The notes: generated by a model from the sequence alone, not told the origin. A stretch of 64,000 bases of DNA from Dermatophagoides farinae (GCF_024713945.1 NC_134682.1:4379001-4443000); one strand, 5' to 3'; shown: positions 19,373-31,856, numbered from the stretch's first letter. A program made the numbers and translations.

Positions 19373-20473
19373 TCAGAACATTATCTGATTCCAACCATGA
19401 AACAAACGCATTCGTCTACTAATTGAACAAAGAAATGGAATGTACATGATTATGGCTATCCATTGTGTTATGGTTGATGCACAATGCCAATCATAACCAT
19501 CCATATTTGAACGCCAAAATAAACGTTGTCTTGTGTTAATTATATCATCAAATGATTTTAATTGTGTTGCCGATACAATACCAGCTATCAGGGATATTAT
19601 AGCAGCGATGGTAAAAATTATAGCCGAAATGTACATTGTAATTGGTTTGGATTCAATTTCACCATAATCATATAATTTGTGACTCAGATGACACTGTTCA
19701 AATCAAGTAAATTAATTAATAGAAAATTCAATTCAATTTTTGTTTGTATTAATTAATTATCATTACCATCATAAACATATAGATGATTGAAAAAATAATA
19801 AAAATGACAACAGCAATCCAATGAATATAAAAATGTTCAGACATACGAAAATTACCCAATGTGATTGAACCAAATACCAATACGAAATTGCAAAGAAATG
19901 CACAGAAATTACGTTTTTGTAATTTTACTAAAATTTTCTTTGCATGTTTATTATTATTCGTTTCTTTTTCAAATCCACTAATCAGATATAATGATACTTG
20001 TTTATAACGACAATATGTGGCCATTAGATCTATAGATGATAAAATAAATAAATACAATACGATTAAATCGATACTATCGATATGTTTGTTTTTTTTTTGT
20101 TTTGTTTTGAAAAATATATTTACAAAGAAATGAGATGTTTGTCAAGAATTCGCTGAAATAGCTTGCATATGGATATAATGAACCGATATCGCTTGGATAT
20201 GGCCATACTGGTTCAATCATTTCATTGCTTGTTAGATAAGCATAACTTGAAAAAAAAGAATCGAATCAATTACCAGAATCGTATAATCATTTAATTCAAT
20301 CTTATTACATACCCAATAATTAAATTCAACGGAATATACAATACAGCCAACAATGGTATGAGCCATAAATATTGTTTCAAACGTCGATGCATTTTATGCA
20401 TCTTACTTAGATCATAATCACTCATACTGGATTCTGAACTTGAACGAGAATTTGCGTTAGTGGTGACGGCCAT
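19373..20473 (-). CDS. DRAM/Frag1/SFK1 family membrane protein (copy 2, four exons)
   Basis: Exons on the minus strand are 20473-20313, 20245-20124, 20029-19767 and 19693-19373, summing to 867 nt and 288 residues. The parts join as MAVTTNANSRS... LIPLLAVLYIPLNLIIG, then PVWPYPSDIGSLYPYASYF (the DRAM PxxSDxG signature), ATYCRYKQVSLYLI, and LSHKLYDYGEIESKPITMYIS, the same loop as in copy 1, then the last two helices. All donors are GT and all acceptors AG. Role as for copy 1: a six-helix lysosomal or Golgi membrane protein of the DRAM group, autophagy-linked by family. The exact DRAM subfamily is unclear. Confidence 0.82.
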
Positions 20474-21925
20474 TCAATGATGGATAACAAACACAAATGA
20501 TATAGAGAGATAAGAAAAACCAACAACAAGAAATTCCAATCGATGTGGTGATCGACTAGGAAGATGTTTAAAATTCGAATGAATGAAATGGAAATGAATT
20601 TTATAAAAATCTAGCCACGGGCAAATTAGCCACTTGTTTTGTATATGGCATCAATATCGCCAACAACAAAAGCAACAGCCATTCGTATCATCATCGTCAT
20701 CATCATCATCATTTTTTTTTTGGAATAGCCAAACAAGGCGTCAACAACAACAACAATTCAATACATCGCATCATCAGACCATAAACATACAACGTGCGAT
20801 CACCACGCACACAAGTATTCATTATATGAATGAATTATTACATGACAGGTGTGTATGATGATGGAACAAAAGATTTGAATCATCATCACCATCGCCATCA
20901 CCACCATCGCCAGACGTTAACATCAATAACAACAACAACAACAACAACAGGATTGTGATCATCGAATGAAGTAATTTAACCTTGTTAGTGTTGTTGTTGT
21001 TGGTAATTTGCGCCAGTCGCATAATCACTTCATTTTTTTCCACTACAAAAACAGAATGAACTTCCGATTCATAAATTTGATGAAAAGAAAAAGATTTTGA
21101 TAAAAATTCGAATAACTTGGATACATCATCATCATTTTCGGTGTGATTCATGTTTGAAAAGATTATTATTACCAATTCACCAAAAACAGAAAAAAATGAT
21201 CATTACGCAAGTCTTTTTTTTCAAAAAAAAAACTTCCATAAAGGTATTTTATTATGTCTGCTCTTTCTGGTTTTACTTGTTTTTTTTTTTGGATTCATTT
21301 CTCATGGTCATCGCCAAAAGCATCGTATAACAAAAAAAAAGAAGAATAAATCAATGAATGAATGAATGAACGAATTAAATCCCTTTATAGATAATTGTTT
21401 TTAATAATAAACAAAATTGGAAAAACTCCTACGCGCATTTATTATGTTTGCTGCTGTTATTCATTTGTAAATTCCAAAAGTGAATGCAAATGACAAGAAT
21501 ATGTGGCCTTGGATGTTAGATAGAGGCACCATCATTTTAGTAGTGTATTATTTGAATAAATTTCTTCCATTTTAAACAAAAAAAAAAAAAAAAATAAAGA
21601 CAAAATGAAACGAAATGGTTACTATTTCGCAGTTAGCTGAAAAACAAAAATTTTTATTCCGATTTCTTCTTCTTAAACAGAAAAAAAACTCCACAACAAC
21701 ACACAAGAGTCGTCTCTCTCTCTATCGATCAATAGAGATCGATAAGTGTATTTCTATTTCTTGTTAAATTCTTTTTTCTTTTTATTTTTATTGAAGGTCA
21801 ATTCATTTCATAGAGATATCTCAAACATATAAAAATATGGAAACGATTAATGTTATGTACAACACTCATACACAATAAAACAAACATAAACCACCGGATA
21901 TGGAAATTATCTAGAAAAAAAAATT
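20474..21925. other. Spacer with low-complexity DNA
   Basis: CAA, ATC and A/T runs (for example 20690-20715, 20925-20950); AATG repeats near 21355. Several open frames here are low-complexity and run on both strands; no gene is supported. Confidence 0.6.
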
Positions 21926-23050
21926 TCAAGGCAAAACTTCTGTCGATTCTTTTTGTTGTTGTTGTTGTTGTTGTCTGGTTGTTGTTAGTATCGATGTTGA
22001 TGGTTGTGAGGTTGTTGATGTTGAACAACCAACTTGTTGTTGATCATTCGGTTGCTGTTGTGAAATTTCATCTTGAATTCTTTGCTGTTCACGTAATACA
22101 ATATCATAACTTGGTGGTAAATCATTTAGATCCATACGAGATAAAGCAGATGGTGTTTTGGTTGGATCCGGTTGTAATGAGGATGTAACGTTACGACGTT
22201 GTCGTCGATGTGTACGTGTTGTTGAATGATTATTTCGACTTGAATTTGAATGATTCGATGTCGATGTTCTTGGTGATTGTGACGAACGGAAAAGACGATG
22301 TCCAACATAAGCAATAATAACAATCATTAAACACATTGGTAATAGGAAAAAAGGCATCATCAAAAAACTGGAAAACGTAGGCCCAATAAATATACATTGA
22401 AGTGTATGTGGATTTTCTCGGGAATCTTGATCACAAATACATCGTGAACGGTTTGAATGTTTGGATCTATGACAAATACGATAATAATCGGAAAACATTT
22501 GACACTCATAATCATAAAGACAATTTTGACTTTTTGATCGGCAATGTGTCCATTGTTCATCGGGGTAATGATTTGGTCGACATACTAAGACACCATTACG
22601 ACATACTAATGATTGATTTCGTAATTCCGATTCTGACAATAAATCATTCAAACACGATTGGCCCAAATATGATACACAACGTTGCCGTTTTTGACTTAAA
22701 AACATACCATGTTGACAATCAATACATTTCTTTTTAGATAGATTACATTTTCGATAGGGATCAATTTCACTACTACAATTTTGATCATTGTGACAATCAT
22801 ATTGTTGACAGTATTCGTGAACATTACTATCACCAATGGTAGGATTATAACCGGGTGCACATACACATTGATAATTATAACAAATTAATGTTTCATTATC
22901 GCAACCATTCAATGGATTACAATAGGAACCAAGTGTTAATGATTGAACTATAGTGAAATTTTCAATAATAACCATAAAAATGATTGATGAAACAATGGTT
23001 AAAGAAGTGAAACGATTCCAAGATATTTGATTCATAGTGATTTTCTTCAT
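21926..23050 (-). CDS. Cysteine-rich single-pass membrane protein with PPxY cytoplasmic tail
   Basis: 374 residues from the Met at 23050. A signal-like hydrophobic start (SLTIVSSIIFMVIIENFTIVQS) is followed by an ectodomain with about 20 cysteines in EGF/EB-like spacing (CNPLNGCDNETLICYNYQCVCAPGY, then CQQYDCHNDQNC, and a second block CLNDLL... CRPNHYPD, CLYDYECQMFSDYYRICH). One membrane helix (FLMMPFFLLPMCLMIVIIAYV) follows, then a basic tail with DLPPSYDIV, a PPxY motif of the kind bound by WW-domain Nedd4-family ubiquitin ligases, and a poly-Gln end. An AG acceptor lies just before the start Met (23056-23057), so a 5' UTR intron is likely. I cannot name the family; orphan receptor or scavenger-type protein is a guess. 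Confidence 0.75.
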   Translation of the reverse strand: MKKITMNQISWNRFTSLTIVSSIIFMVIIENFTIVQSLTLGSYCNPLNGCDNETLICYNYQCVCAPGYNPTIGDSNVHEYCQQYDCHNDQNCSSEIDPYRKCNLSKKKCIDCQHGMFLSQKRQRCVSYLGQSCLNDLLSESELRNQSLVCRNGVLVCRPNHYPDEQWTHCRSKSQNCLYDYECQMFSDYYRICHRSKHSNRSRCICDQDSRENPHTLQCIFIGPTFSSFLMMPFFLLPMCLMIVIIAYVGHRLFRSSQSPRTSTSNHSNSSRNNHSTTRTHRRQRRNVTSSLQPDPTKTPSALSRMDLNDLPPSYDIVLREQQRIQDEISQQQPNDQQQVGCSTSTTSQPSTSILTTTRQQQQQQQKESTEVLP

Positions 23051-25022
23051 GAAAATTATCTGTAAGAACAAAGAGAAAAAAATGATGGATTTTTTTTTCA
23101 ATAAAATGATGATGGATAATGAGAATTGATCATTATATGATTGTAATTGATTAGTAGTTTGGTTGAGTGATGATAAAAAAAAAATACAATTTTTGGTTAC
23201 AAAGTATTTAGCAGCAGCAGTAACAGCCAAAAAAAAAGATTGTATCGTATAGAAATCCTATAAAAAGAGTGAATAAATTGGAAAAAATTTGGCTCAATAT
23301 ACCAAATATTTGTTGACCTCGATGATTTTGTCGTACCTTTTTGTTGTTGATTGCATTTTTTTTTCAATTGAGATTTGATTTGTTTTTTTTTTGATGCTTT
23401 ATCTTTTTATATCAATAATAATAAAATCAACACATCGTAGCCACCCACCAATCGGTTACCGTGACGATAAAAATATTGATGATGATGATGATGATAAACA
23501 ACAATAATTTTTTTAAACCATTCAACTGGATTTTTGGTTTTTTTTGTGGATAAAATATATGTGGAAATATCCATAATGTTTGTTGAATTATTCGCATTTG
23601 GTGGTCATGGATTTTGATGAATTTTAATCATAAATTTATAATCAATCAATGATGATCCTAAAAATATAGTGAATAAATTCATTTATTTATTAATGTGAAA
23701 ATTACGTTTTAAAAACGATATATTTACCTTTGCTTTGAATTGTTTTTTTTTGTCTTTTCAATTGATTGATTGATTGATTGATCGATCTTTGATTATCATG
23801 ATGATTGACATATTGCATTATAATTTTATTATATTTTTCTAATCATTATGATTTGATTTGATATTGAACTTGACAATGGTAGAGGAGAAAAAATTGGATA
23901 TCTAACACACACATACAGTTTCCATAGGACAAACGTCATGATCGTCATCAAATCATTATCATCATCATCATCATATAAACCTTTATCGAGGCTAATCCTT
24001 GGAATACACACAAAGACATACATTTTTGCACAGTTTTCAATGTCGTCTTCGTCGTCATCATCCAGAAAAAAAAACATACATGAATCCGGGATTTGTAATA
24101 AAAAAAAAAATTATAGATAACAACAATGATATTCATACCATTTTCTTTTTCCATAGAAATTCATTTTGGAACATTTTTTTTCGATAATTGTTGTTGTTGT
24201 TGTTGTTGTTATTGCCATTGTTTTTTTTCCCGGTAAAATGCACCGGAAAAAAATAAAAAAACAATTTATTTGTTTGTCTCTAGTGGTTGTTGTTGCTGAT
24301 GATTTATTGTTTTCCATTTGTTTCACATTTTATTTTTATTTTATTTTTTTTTTTTGGGATCAATAATCATCAATCATCATCAGCGATGCACCAAAACAAT
24401 TATTATTATCTGTTGATTATAATAATAATAATAATCATGTGAAAATGCAATCTTGTATCAAGAAATCAAGTTGATTTTGTTTCTGAATATAAAGAAAAAA
24501 AAACCGTACAAATACATTCAATATAACCACAGTATAATTGTAATTGTAATTAATTGGATTCAAGGTTCATATGAGCAGCATCGATAATAATAATAATAAA
24601 AAACGATTCATCAGATAGATGTCATCATCATCATCACTAAGTATAATAAAAAAAATATGAAATGAAATCATTTTTTTCTTTGAAAAAAAAGAGTAACAGA
24701 TCAAAGTGACAAATCTTACCATAAAGAAAAAAACAAAAGACAAACATTCGAACCAAGTATATCAAATTGGTCAAGTAACGCCATCTGTCGATTGAGAATC
24801 AAAAAACGCCGTTCTTGTTTTTGAGCACAAGTGTCACACATTTAGACTTGTGTTTTGTGTTGTGTCAATCGTCGTCGAAATATATGTGTGGTTTTTTTGG
24901 TTATCATTTCAAACCAAACAAAAACCTCTTGATGCTTTTGAAGATAATTTATCAAGTTTCATTTCTATTCTTTGCTTCTTCATTTTATTAAATTAAATTT
25001 TTTTTTGTTTTATTGATTTACT
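23051..25022. other. Spacer between divergent genes, rich in simple repeats
   Basis: Divergent promoter region of the Cys-rich protein and FIT2. It contains ATC, TTG and A/T runs. A CGCCATCTG motif (TAGATGGCRC-like, minus strand) lies at 24778-24787. Several short frames read only low-complexity peptide; no gene supported. Confidence 0.6.
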
Positions 25023-26629
25023 ATGACCACCATAAAACAAATTGTTGATATCAATAATGATGATCAACAACAACAGCAACCAGAAAAGCAGCAGTGTTGG
25101 CAACCAAAAAATGATGATGATAACAACGACCAACACCATCATAACAGCCACAATGATGGAGAGGAAAATATCAAAACCGGTAACAATAACAATAACAATA
25201 ATAATGTTCGACAACAACAGCGACAATTTTATTTTAATAATAATGATGATAATAACAAAAATAATTATAATTCAATGTATAATGCAATAAAACCACGACA
25301 ATCAATACGTAATCGTCGTAATCAAAGATTTGAAAAACAATTCATATCATCAGCTGCGACAACGGTGACCAAATCATACGATGATTCATTAGATTCATTA
25401 GAATTTATCAAAGAATTAAAAAGACGTTCCAACAATAGTAGTAGTTGTGGTGGTCTGCTATCAATTTCACATTCGATTTATATGTGGCTCACACAGATAA
25501 TAACATGGATTCAATCATCCATTATATCATATTTACATTATTCACGAATCAACATTCGTTTAGCAATTTATTTCCTAATGATTATTGTTGCCGGATTGAT
25601 TAAAGATTATGTTGGATTAGATTCACCAGATACGGATACTTCATTGTTACCTGAATCGTTATTGAATTTTATACATCATTATATACGTTCATCAAAACGT
25701 TCATTTTTAAATGTATATTTCGTTAAATTTGGTTGGTTTTGGACATTGGTGGAAACAGTACCATTTATTTTAGCCACAAGATTTATAGTAACATTTAGAA
25801 AATATTATTCCAAACAACAAAAGAATGATGGTTCAGAAAATTCTAGAAACAAAAAACGAAAAAATTATGATACAATTAAATCAAGTACTGGTGGTGATGA
25901 AATCGATGGCCTCCCACAACAAAAGGATATCGGTCAAAATAATTTCAAACAATTGCCATTTATTCAGGAATATTTTCTTGAATTAGCATCACCATTTATA
26001 CGATTAGCTCTAGCAACGATTGGATGGTATTTTTCTGTCCAATCATTTGTAATGATTGCCAAAATGACTGGACATTGTCAATCTAAAGATAAATGTAAGT
26101 GAATGGAATTTCATAATTGCTAAAAATAATTTTTTTTTTTTTGATTTCCATCACCACATTTTGTATAGTACTCGTATATCTTCATGCCGAAATTGATGAT
26201 TGCCTCAAACATGGTAATCGTTGGATATATGGTTTGGACATCAGTGGCCATTTATTTCTTATGACATTTTCAAATTTAATAATCATTGAAGAATTACGTT
26301 ATCTACTCAGAAGATTTGTAGAATTTAATGAATTTCATCGTTATATAATGATGTTTGATCGTCAACGTGCCGAAAATTTTATTGAACCATATCGATTTCG
26401 TTGGAATTCTCCTATACATTGGATTGGATTAATTGGAACATTAATCATGGCAATGATCACTATAATTTGGGATTATATGATGTTACAGACAATGTTTTTC
26501 TATCATAATTTAACACAAAAAATTCTTGGATTTTTATGGGCCACCATAATGTGGTTTTTAATCTATAAAATCATAACCGGATGGTTGATCAAACGATTAA
26601 ATGTCGAATACGAAAAATCGGGAAAATGA
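25023..26629 (+). CDS. Fat storage-inducing transmembrane protein (FIT2/FITM type)
   Basis: Two exons, 25023-26094 and 26169-26629, joined over a 74-nt intron (GTAAGT...TAG), giving 510 residues. The N-terminal 110 residues are Asn/Gln-rich and disordered. The membrane core starts near residue 170. The diagnostic FIT region is in exon 2: WIYGLDISGHLFLMTFSNL, holding the first catalytic His, and FFYHNLTQK, holding the second. FIT proteins of the ER membrane act as acyl-CoA diphosphatases needed for lipid droplet budding. Human FITM2 has 262 residues, so the long N-terminus is extra. Divergent from the Cys-rich gene and 168 nt before PIGZ. Confidence 0.88.
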
Positions 26630-26797
26630 ATACGTTGTACGTCTTCAATGACTGGTACAAAATACACACACATGCTCAACGATATATTCCAAAAAAAAAT
26701 TTAATTCATTTTATAATTTTGATTTTGATTAATTAATCAGACTGATTGTGTATTGATTGATTTGAAAATTTAGAAAAAAAAATTACAAAGATAAATA

Positions 26798-28744
26798 ATG
26801 AAACTTTCACGTCTAAAATTGTTGCTATATTTCCTTCAAATATTAAGAATTGTCATTGTATTCATTCCACAATCTGGTTATATACAACCGGATGAATTTC
26901 ATCAATTTACCGAACCATTAGCCGAAAGATTTCTACGCGTGGAAACATTAAAATGTTGGGAATTTACCCGTGATCAACCAATTCGTTCAATGATTATACC
27001 ACAATTATTGATTGGACCAATGTTTCTGGCATTTCATCGAATGTTTTCGCCAACATCATATCAATCATTATCAAGTTATTGGATATTAGTATTACCTCGT
27101 TTTATTATGGTTCGTATTTTTTTTTTCATTGATTTAAATTTGATTAACATAATTTGATACAATTTCAAACAGGTTCTATTTAGTTTTATTACCGATATTG
27201 TATTGAAACGTCTAGTCACAATGATCAATAATAATTCTGATGGTCATCGATCATTATCATCATCATCTCGAACAAAATTATATACATCTTTGATACATTC
27301 ATCAACATATTTGGCATTCACCTATTATAATCGAACATTTACCAATACAATTGAAACCATATTGATGGCTTTATTACTATTGATTATATTTGAATCATTA
27401 CAATTGAAACGACAAAAATATACGGCATCATCAACAAAAATTGGTTCAATACTAGCGATTGGATTTTTTAATCGTCCTACATTTGTCATATTTGCTTCGA
27501 TTCCGGTTATATTTTGGATTTGTTCATTTTCTCGTAAGCAAACCACAACAACAACAACAACAAAAACAACAGCAAAACATCGAATTTGGTCAATCATAAC
27601 AAAATGGATACGAAATTCGTTTGCAATTCTACAATCATTTCTAGTCGTATCATTAATGTTTATTGTTGGTGATAGCATCTTTTATAATCGATTCGATCTA
27701 ATGACCATTATCAATGATCCTTACGATATGATTCAAAATTTAGTGATAACACCATGGAATTTTATCCAATACAATATACGGCCATCAAACCTGGCTAATC
27801 ATGGTTTACATCCCGTTTATTTTCATTCACTTGTATCAATGCCATTAATGTTTACATTGTTAGCAGTAATGATTTACATGAATCTTTTTCATAATATGTG
27901 GAAATTTTTTCGTCGTTCATCATCTCGTCGTCAATGTTTCGTACAAATCATAAATGATTTTTATTATGGTGAAAATCAATTCCGTTTTCGTTGTACATTA
28001 CATCTAACAATTTTTGTATCATTATCATTGCTATCATTGATACCACATCATGAACCAAGATTTTTACTACCATTAATCATTCCAATCATTTGTCTATATG
28101 GTGATCATTTAGCTCGATTAATGGAAAAATTTCAATCATTATTGGTCATTTGGTTGATCACACAGTTCGTATTGACCATATTCTATGGTTGGATTCATCA
28201 AGCTGGCATTATACGATCATTGTTATATTTACAAAATGTCCATCATAATGAACTAATCGCCGATCATATGACGGTTGCTGATAATGTACAAATACGTTTG
28301 GTATTCATGCGTATGTATCTGCCACCACGACATTTGTTACTTATACCACATTCACATGGTAAAAATATTCAAATCAATGATTATTCAATTGAACCAATAC
28401 AGCCATCATTACGACGGATTTTTGATCAAACCACAGAAACATCAACAACAACAATGATGAAATTATTTCTAATAATGCCATCATGTTATGATGAAATGTT
28501 AAACAAAATGATTATCGATGAACAATTTGAACGTCTCAATGTAACTAATCAACAACAACAAATCGAAATTGAATTATTACAAAGTGAATTTCCTAATTTT
28601 AGTGCCGAAGATTTAGATCAATGTTTGTTGATCAACAACAACAACAAAGATGATGATAGTGATTCAACAATGTTGAAATGGACCAATCGTATTTGGAAAA
28701 CATTTGGAATGAGTATCTGGCTAATAAAAGTAGTAAATCAATGA
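26798..28744 (+). CDS. PIGZ: GPI mannosyltransferase 4 (PIGZ/SMP3 type)
   Basis: Two exons, 26798-27109 and 27173-28744 (63-nt intron with GTTCGT donor), 627 residues. It is a multipass ER glycosyltransferase of family GT22 that adds the fourth mannose to the GPI core. The first luminal loop has SGYIQPDEFHQFTEPLAE with the catalytic-type PDE; later come YYNRTFTNTIET, SNLANHGLHPVYFH and IPHHEPRFLLPLIIP, all as in PIGZ/PIGB/ALG9-type enzymes. The NLANHGLHP and HHEPRF blocks favour PIGZ. A poly-Thr insertion and a long C-terminal loop with poly-Asn are local additions. GPI-anchored candidate proteins lie at the right end of the window. Confidence 0.85.
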
Positions 28745-28917
28745 ATAGGATCGAACATTTTTATGTATTGACAATGAATTCATGATGAAATGAAAAATTC
28801 GAATGTTATCCATACACACACACACATACAAACACAAAAGAAGCATTTTTTTGAAGACCAAAAAAAAACTGATTTTATTAAGACATTGAAAAATATATAT
28901 ATTATGATACATTAAAA

Positions 28918-30231
28918 TTATTGTGACTTTTCTTTTGATGAATGAACCTTTAGAATATGCATTTTAAGATAATCACTACGACGAAATCTACTGGTACAAT
29001 GTTGACAACGAAATGGTGATTGATCCAAATGAATTATTTGATGATCTTTAAGAGCTTCGTTTGTACGAAAACGTCGTTCACAATGATTACAATGAAAATT
29101 TTTTTCATCACTATGTATAAGAATATGACGTTTCAATGTTTGTTTATCTACACTGGAATAATCACATTGTGGACATTTAATTTTGAATCTAGAATCATTT
29201 GTATGTCTAACTTTATGGCAATTAAGTTTATATTTACTGGAAAATAGATTACCACAATGTTCACAAACATGGTCACGTCCTGGAACATGTGTCCGTATAT
29301 GGCGATCCAGTAGATGTTTTTCATCAAATCCAAATAAACATTTTGGACAAGGAAATTTAAAATTGACTTTTCTTTGATTTGAATTTGATTCTGTTAGATT
29401 ATCATCATCATTATCCTGAATCTCATCAGGAATAATTGTGTATTTATCATGCCATTTTTTGGTTATTGTTTTTAATGGAAATGTTGTCGTAGTCGTTGAT
29501 ATTTGTTGATGTTCCATAAAATCTTCGTTTAATGAATCAAAAAGTCGGGAACAATTTGCCAATTTTGTTTCAATAGTTTGCAAACGATTCATTAAACGTT
29601 TTTCAAGTGAATCAATTTTCGATAAAAATAATTGACAATTCTGACTATTGGTTGAATGCATTTTTTCCAATGTTGATTTAAGTAATTCTTTTAGCTGTAA
29701 TGAACATGTTTTTCGTATTTCAAATTCATCATTTTGTTCATAATTTGATTCATTTATGTTCATGGTGTTATTTGGATGGATCATTGTCGTTGATGAATAA
29801 TTTGATGGATAAATAGAATGATGATGATGATATTGTTGTTGCTGCTGTCTTTGAAATTGAAAATTTGGATTTTTATTCATATTCATGTGATTCATATTTA
29901 CTTTTGTCATGGCAGAACATGTTCGTTGTTGTTGTTGTTGTTGTTGTACAGATCCTGGAATCGATAAATTATTCAATCCATTGGTTGTTGTTGCTATTGT
30001 TGTCATCATTATAGGCGACGTATTTGGATAGATTATATAATTCGAATTTGAATTCATCTGCAATGGTTGTTGTTGAATTGAATAATTCAAATGATCAACA
30101 TTATGTCCACTTATCATTGATTGTTGTTGTAATTGTTGAAATTCATTATATGGAATTTCAACTAAATAATCAGCCAAATTCTGATTGTTTGATGATGTTA
30201 TACATATTGATGGTTGTGTGGACGAATTCAT
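28918..30231 (-). CDS. C2H2 zinc-finger protein (five fingers), member of head-to-head pair
   Basis: 437 residues from Met at 30231, no intron. The N-terminal 280 residues are Gln/Asn/His-rich with a predicted helical part (LLKSTLEKMHS... LETIETKL-like heptads). Five C-terminal fingers start FPCPKCLFGF and end FRCQHCTSRF...HILKVH. The link after finger 1 is THVPGRDH, not the usual TGEKP. The neighbour at 30582 on the plus strand has the same THVPGR link and the same finger-1 style, so the two are paralogs from an inverted duplication sharing a 350-bp promoter. A DNA-binding regulator is likely; the target is unknown. Confidence 0.85.
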   Translation of the reverse strand: MNSSTQPSICITSSNNQNLADYLVEIPYNEFQQLQQQSMISGHNVDHLNYSIQQQPLQMNSNSNYIIYPNTSPIMMTTIATTTNGLNNLSIPGSVQQQQQQQRTCSAMTKVNMNHMNMNKNPNFQFQRQQQQQYHHHHSIYPSNYSSTTMIHPNNTMNINESNYEQNDEFEIRKTCSLQLKELLKSTLEKMHSTNSQNCQLFLSKIDSLEKRLMNRLQTIETKLANCSRLFDSLNEDFMEHQQISTTTTTFPLKTITKKWHDKYTIIPDEIQDNDDDNLTESNSNQRKVNFKFPCPKCLFGFDEKHLLDRHIRTHVPGRDHVCEHCGNLFSSKYKLNCHKVRHTNDSRFKIKCPQCDYSSVDKQTLKRHILIHSDEKNFHCNHCERRFRTNEALKDHQIIHLDQSPFRCQHCTSRFRRSDYLKMHILKVHSSKEKSQ

Positions 30232-30581
30232 TGTGTTCAATTCTCAATGCAAATTTGAAGAATTTGATGATTTAGACTTGTGTGTGATGATATATAGAAA
30301 TCGTGTTGTGCTTGTTCTGCTCATACAATTATTTCATTTCAAAAAAAACAACAACAAAAAATCACACACACACCATCTGTACATTCACTATTTATACATA
30401 GTAATACATTGCTGGGTAGATATAGACATATATAAATGTATTTAGTTATTGTTTGCTCAACTTTAACAGTCCGAACATTCGAAATACTGCTAAGGGGGTT
30501 TCTTTTTCCTTTCCTACACATCTAATTAATTTTGATAATTTAATCATTGATTTTCGTTTGAAGATATTGATATCAAATCTG
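30232..30581. promoter_or_regulatory. Shared divergent promoter region of the two zinc-finger genes
   Basis: 350 bp between the two start codons, transcribed outward on both sides. It holds a CA microsatellite (30362-30373) and a CACCATCTG motif. No clear TATA box can be chosen. Confidence 0.5.
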
Positions 30582-31856
30582 ATGTCTTCACCATCTGCTA
30601 ATAGACTTCTAACCACATTGGATAGGATTGAAAAATGTTTGATCAAATTTTTTGAATCATCAGGTGATAATGAATACAGTGAGCTCATTAAAGAATATCA
30701 ACAACAACATCATTTGATGATAACAAACCAGCCATCTATAATGGATAATAACGAACATTCTTTAAATGGCCGTTGTCAAGAAATTCTTTCTGAATTAGAA
30801 CTTATCGAAAATCGTTATATCGAGATTGATGATGCAACATCATCGATTGATCATGAATACGATGAGCGTATTGACAACAAATGTCAACAACTAAATAAAA
30901 CTCTTGCCCATAAAAATCAACCAATAACGATGGAAAGTTCAACACAAGTAAGTTGACCAATTGTTATCAGCAGTCTAATTTTTTTTATTCAATTAATCTA
31001 GACATCATATACCGATGGCGTTCAAATAATATTGTCTAAATTGGTAAAAATGGATTCTAAAATTGATCATTGTTCAAGACAAATTGAATCTTTAAAAAAT
31101 GGTTCCAACCATTATGAACTGCAACAACAATCATCATCATCGTATTGTCATGACGATCGTCAAATATCGAACAGAATGGATGATTTACCAATCACCAATT
31201 CCGACAATTGTACGATCAATAGTAATGATGATGATCTGCAAATGAATGTTGATCGGGAATTTCACTGTCCAAAATGTCCATTTGAATTTGCTACACAAAA
31301 TATTCTTAATCGTCATTTGCGAACTCATGTTCCTGGCCGAAAATTCATATGTTCAATCTGTGGTAATCGTTTCCAAAATAAATCAAATCTCAACAAACAT
31401 TATCGCATTCATTCGAATGAAAAACCATTTAAATGTTCTCACTGCAATTATTCAGCTAAACGAAAAACGGATCTTGATAGACATGTTGTCATACATTCAA
31501 TCATAAAATGCCAATATTGTGATTATCAAACTGAACAAAAATTGGATCTAAACAAACATCAAATACTTGAACATTCCTTCTTAATTAAGACCATAAAGGA
31601 ATTTTCAACAACAACAGACACAATTTCTCATAATGTATCAATGAATTGTATCCAAATGGTCAATGATGAAACAACAAAATTACCATCATATAATTATAAA
31701 TGTGATATTTGTTCCAAATGTTTTAGTACAAAATCACGTTTTGATCGTCATAAAATTATACATACAGATGAACGGCCATTTGATTGTCCCAATTGTAATC
31801 TTAAATTTAAACGCAAAGATCATCTTCAAAGTCATATGAAACGAAAACATCTATAA
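30582..31856 (+). CDS. C2H2 zinc-finger protein (six fingers), member of head-to-head pair
   Basis: Exons 30582-30947 and 31002-31856 (54-nt intron) give 406 residues. The start Met (MSSPSANRLLTTLDRIEKC) is the first ATG in frame. The N-terminal part is helical/charged (LTTLDRIEKCLIKFF, LSELELIENRYIEI), similar in style to the partner gene. Fingers: FHCPKCPFEF...HLRTH, then the THVPGRKF link, FICSICGNRF, FKCSHCNYSA, IKCQYCDYQT, a spacer of about 50 residues, YKCDICSKCF and FDCPNCNLKF...HMKRKH. Zn ligands are complete in all six. It is a nuclear DNA-binding protein of unknown target. The partner has no intron, so one was gained or lost after duplication. Confidence 0.87.

Noticed and set aside
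20634-21365. Several open frames on both strands
   Set aside because: All are built from CAA, ATC or A/T repeats, with Ser, His, Ile or Lys runs and no homolog-like blocks.
23829-24366. Overlapping frames on both strands near 24 kb
   Set aside because: Low-complexity DNA read in many frames; no conserved composition or splice context.
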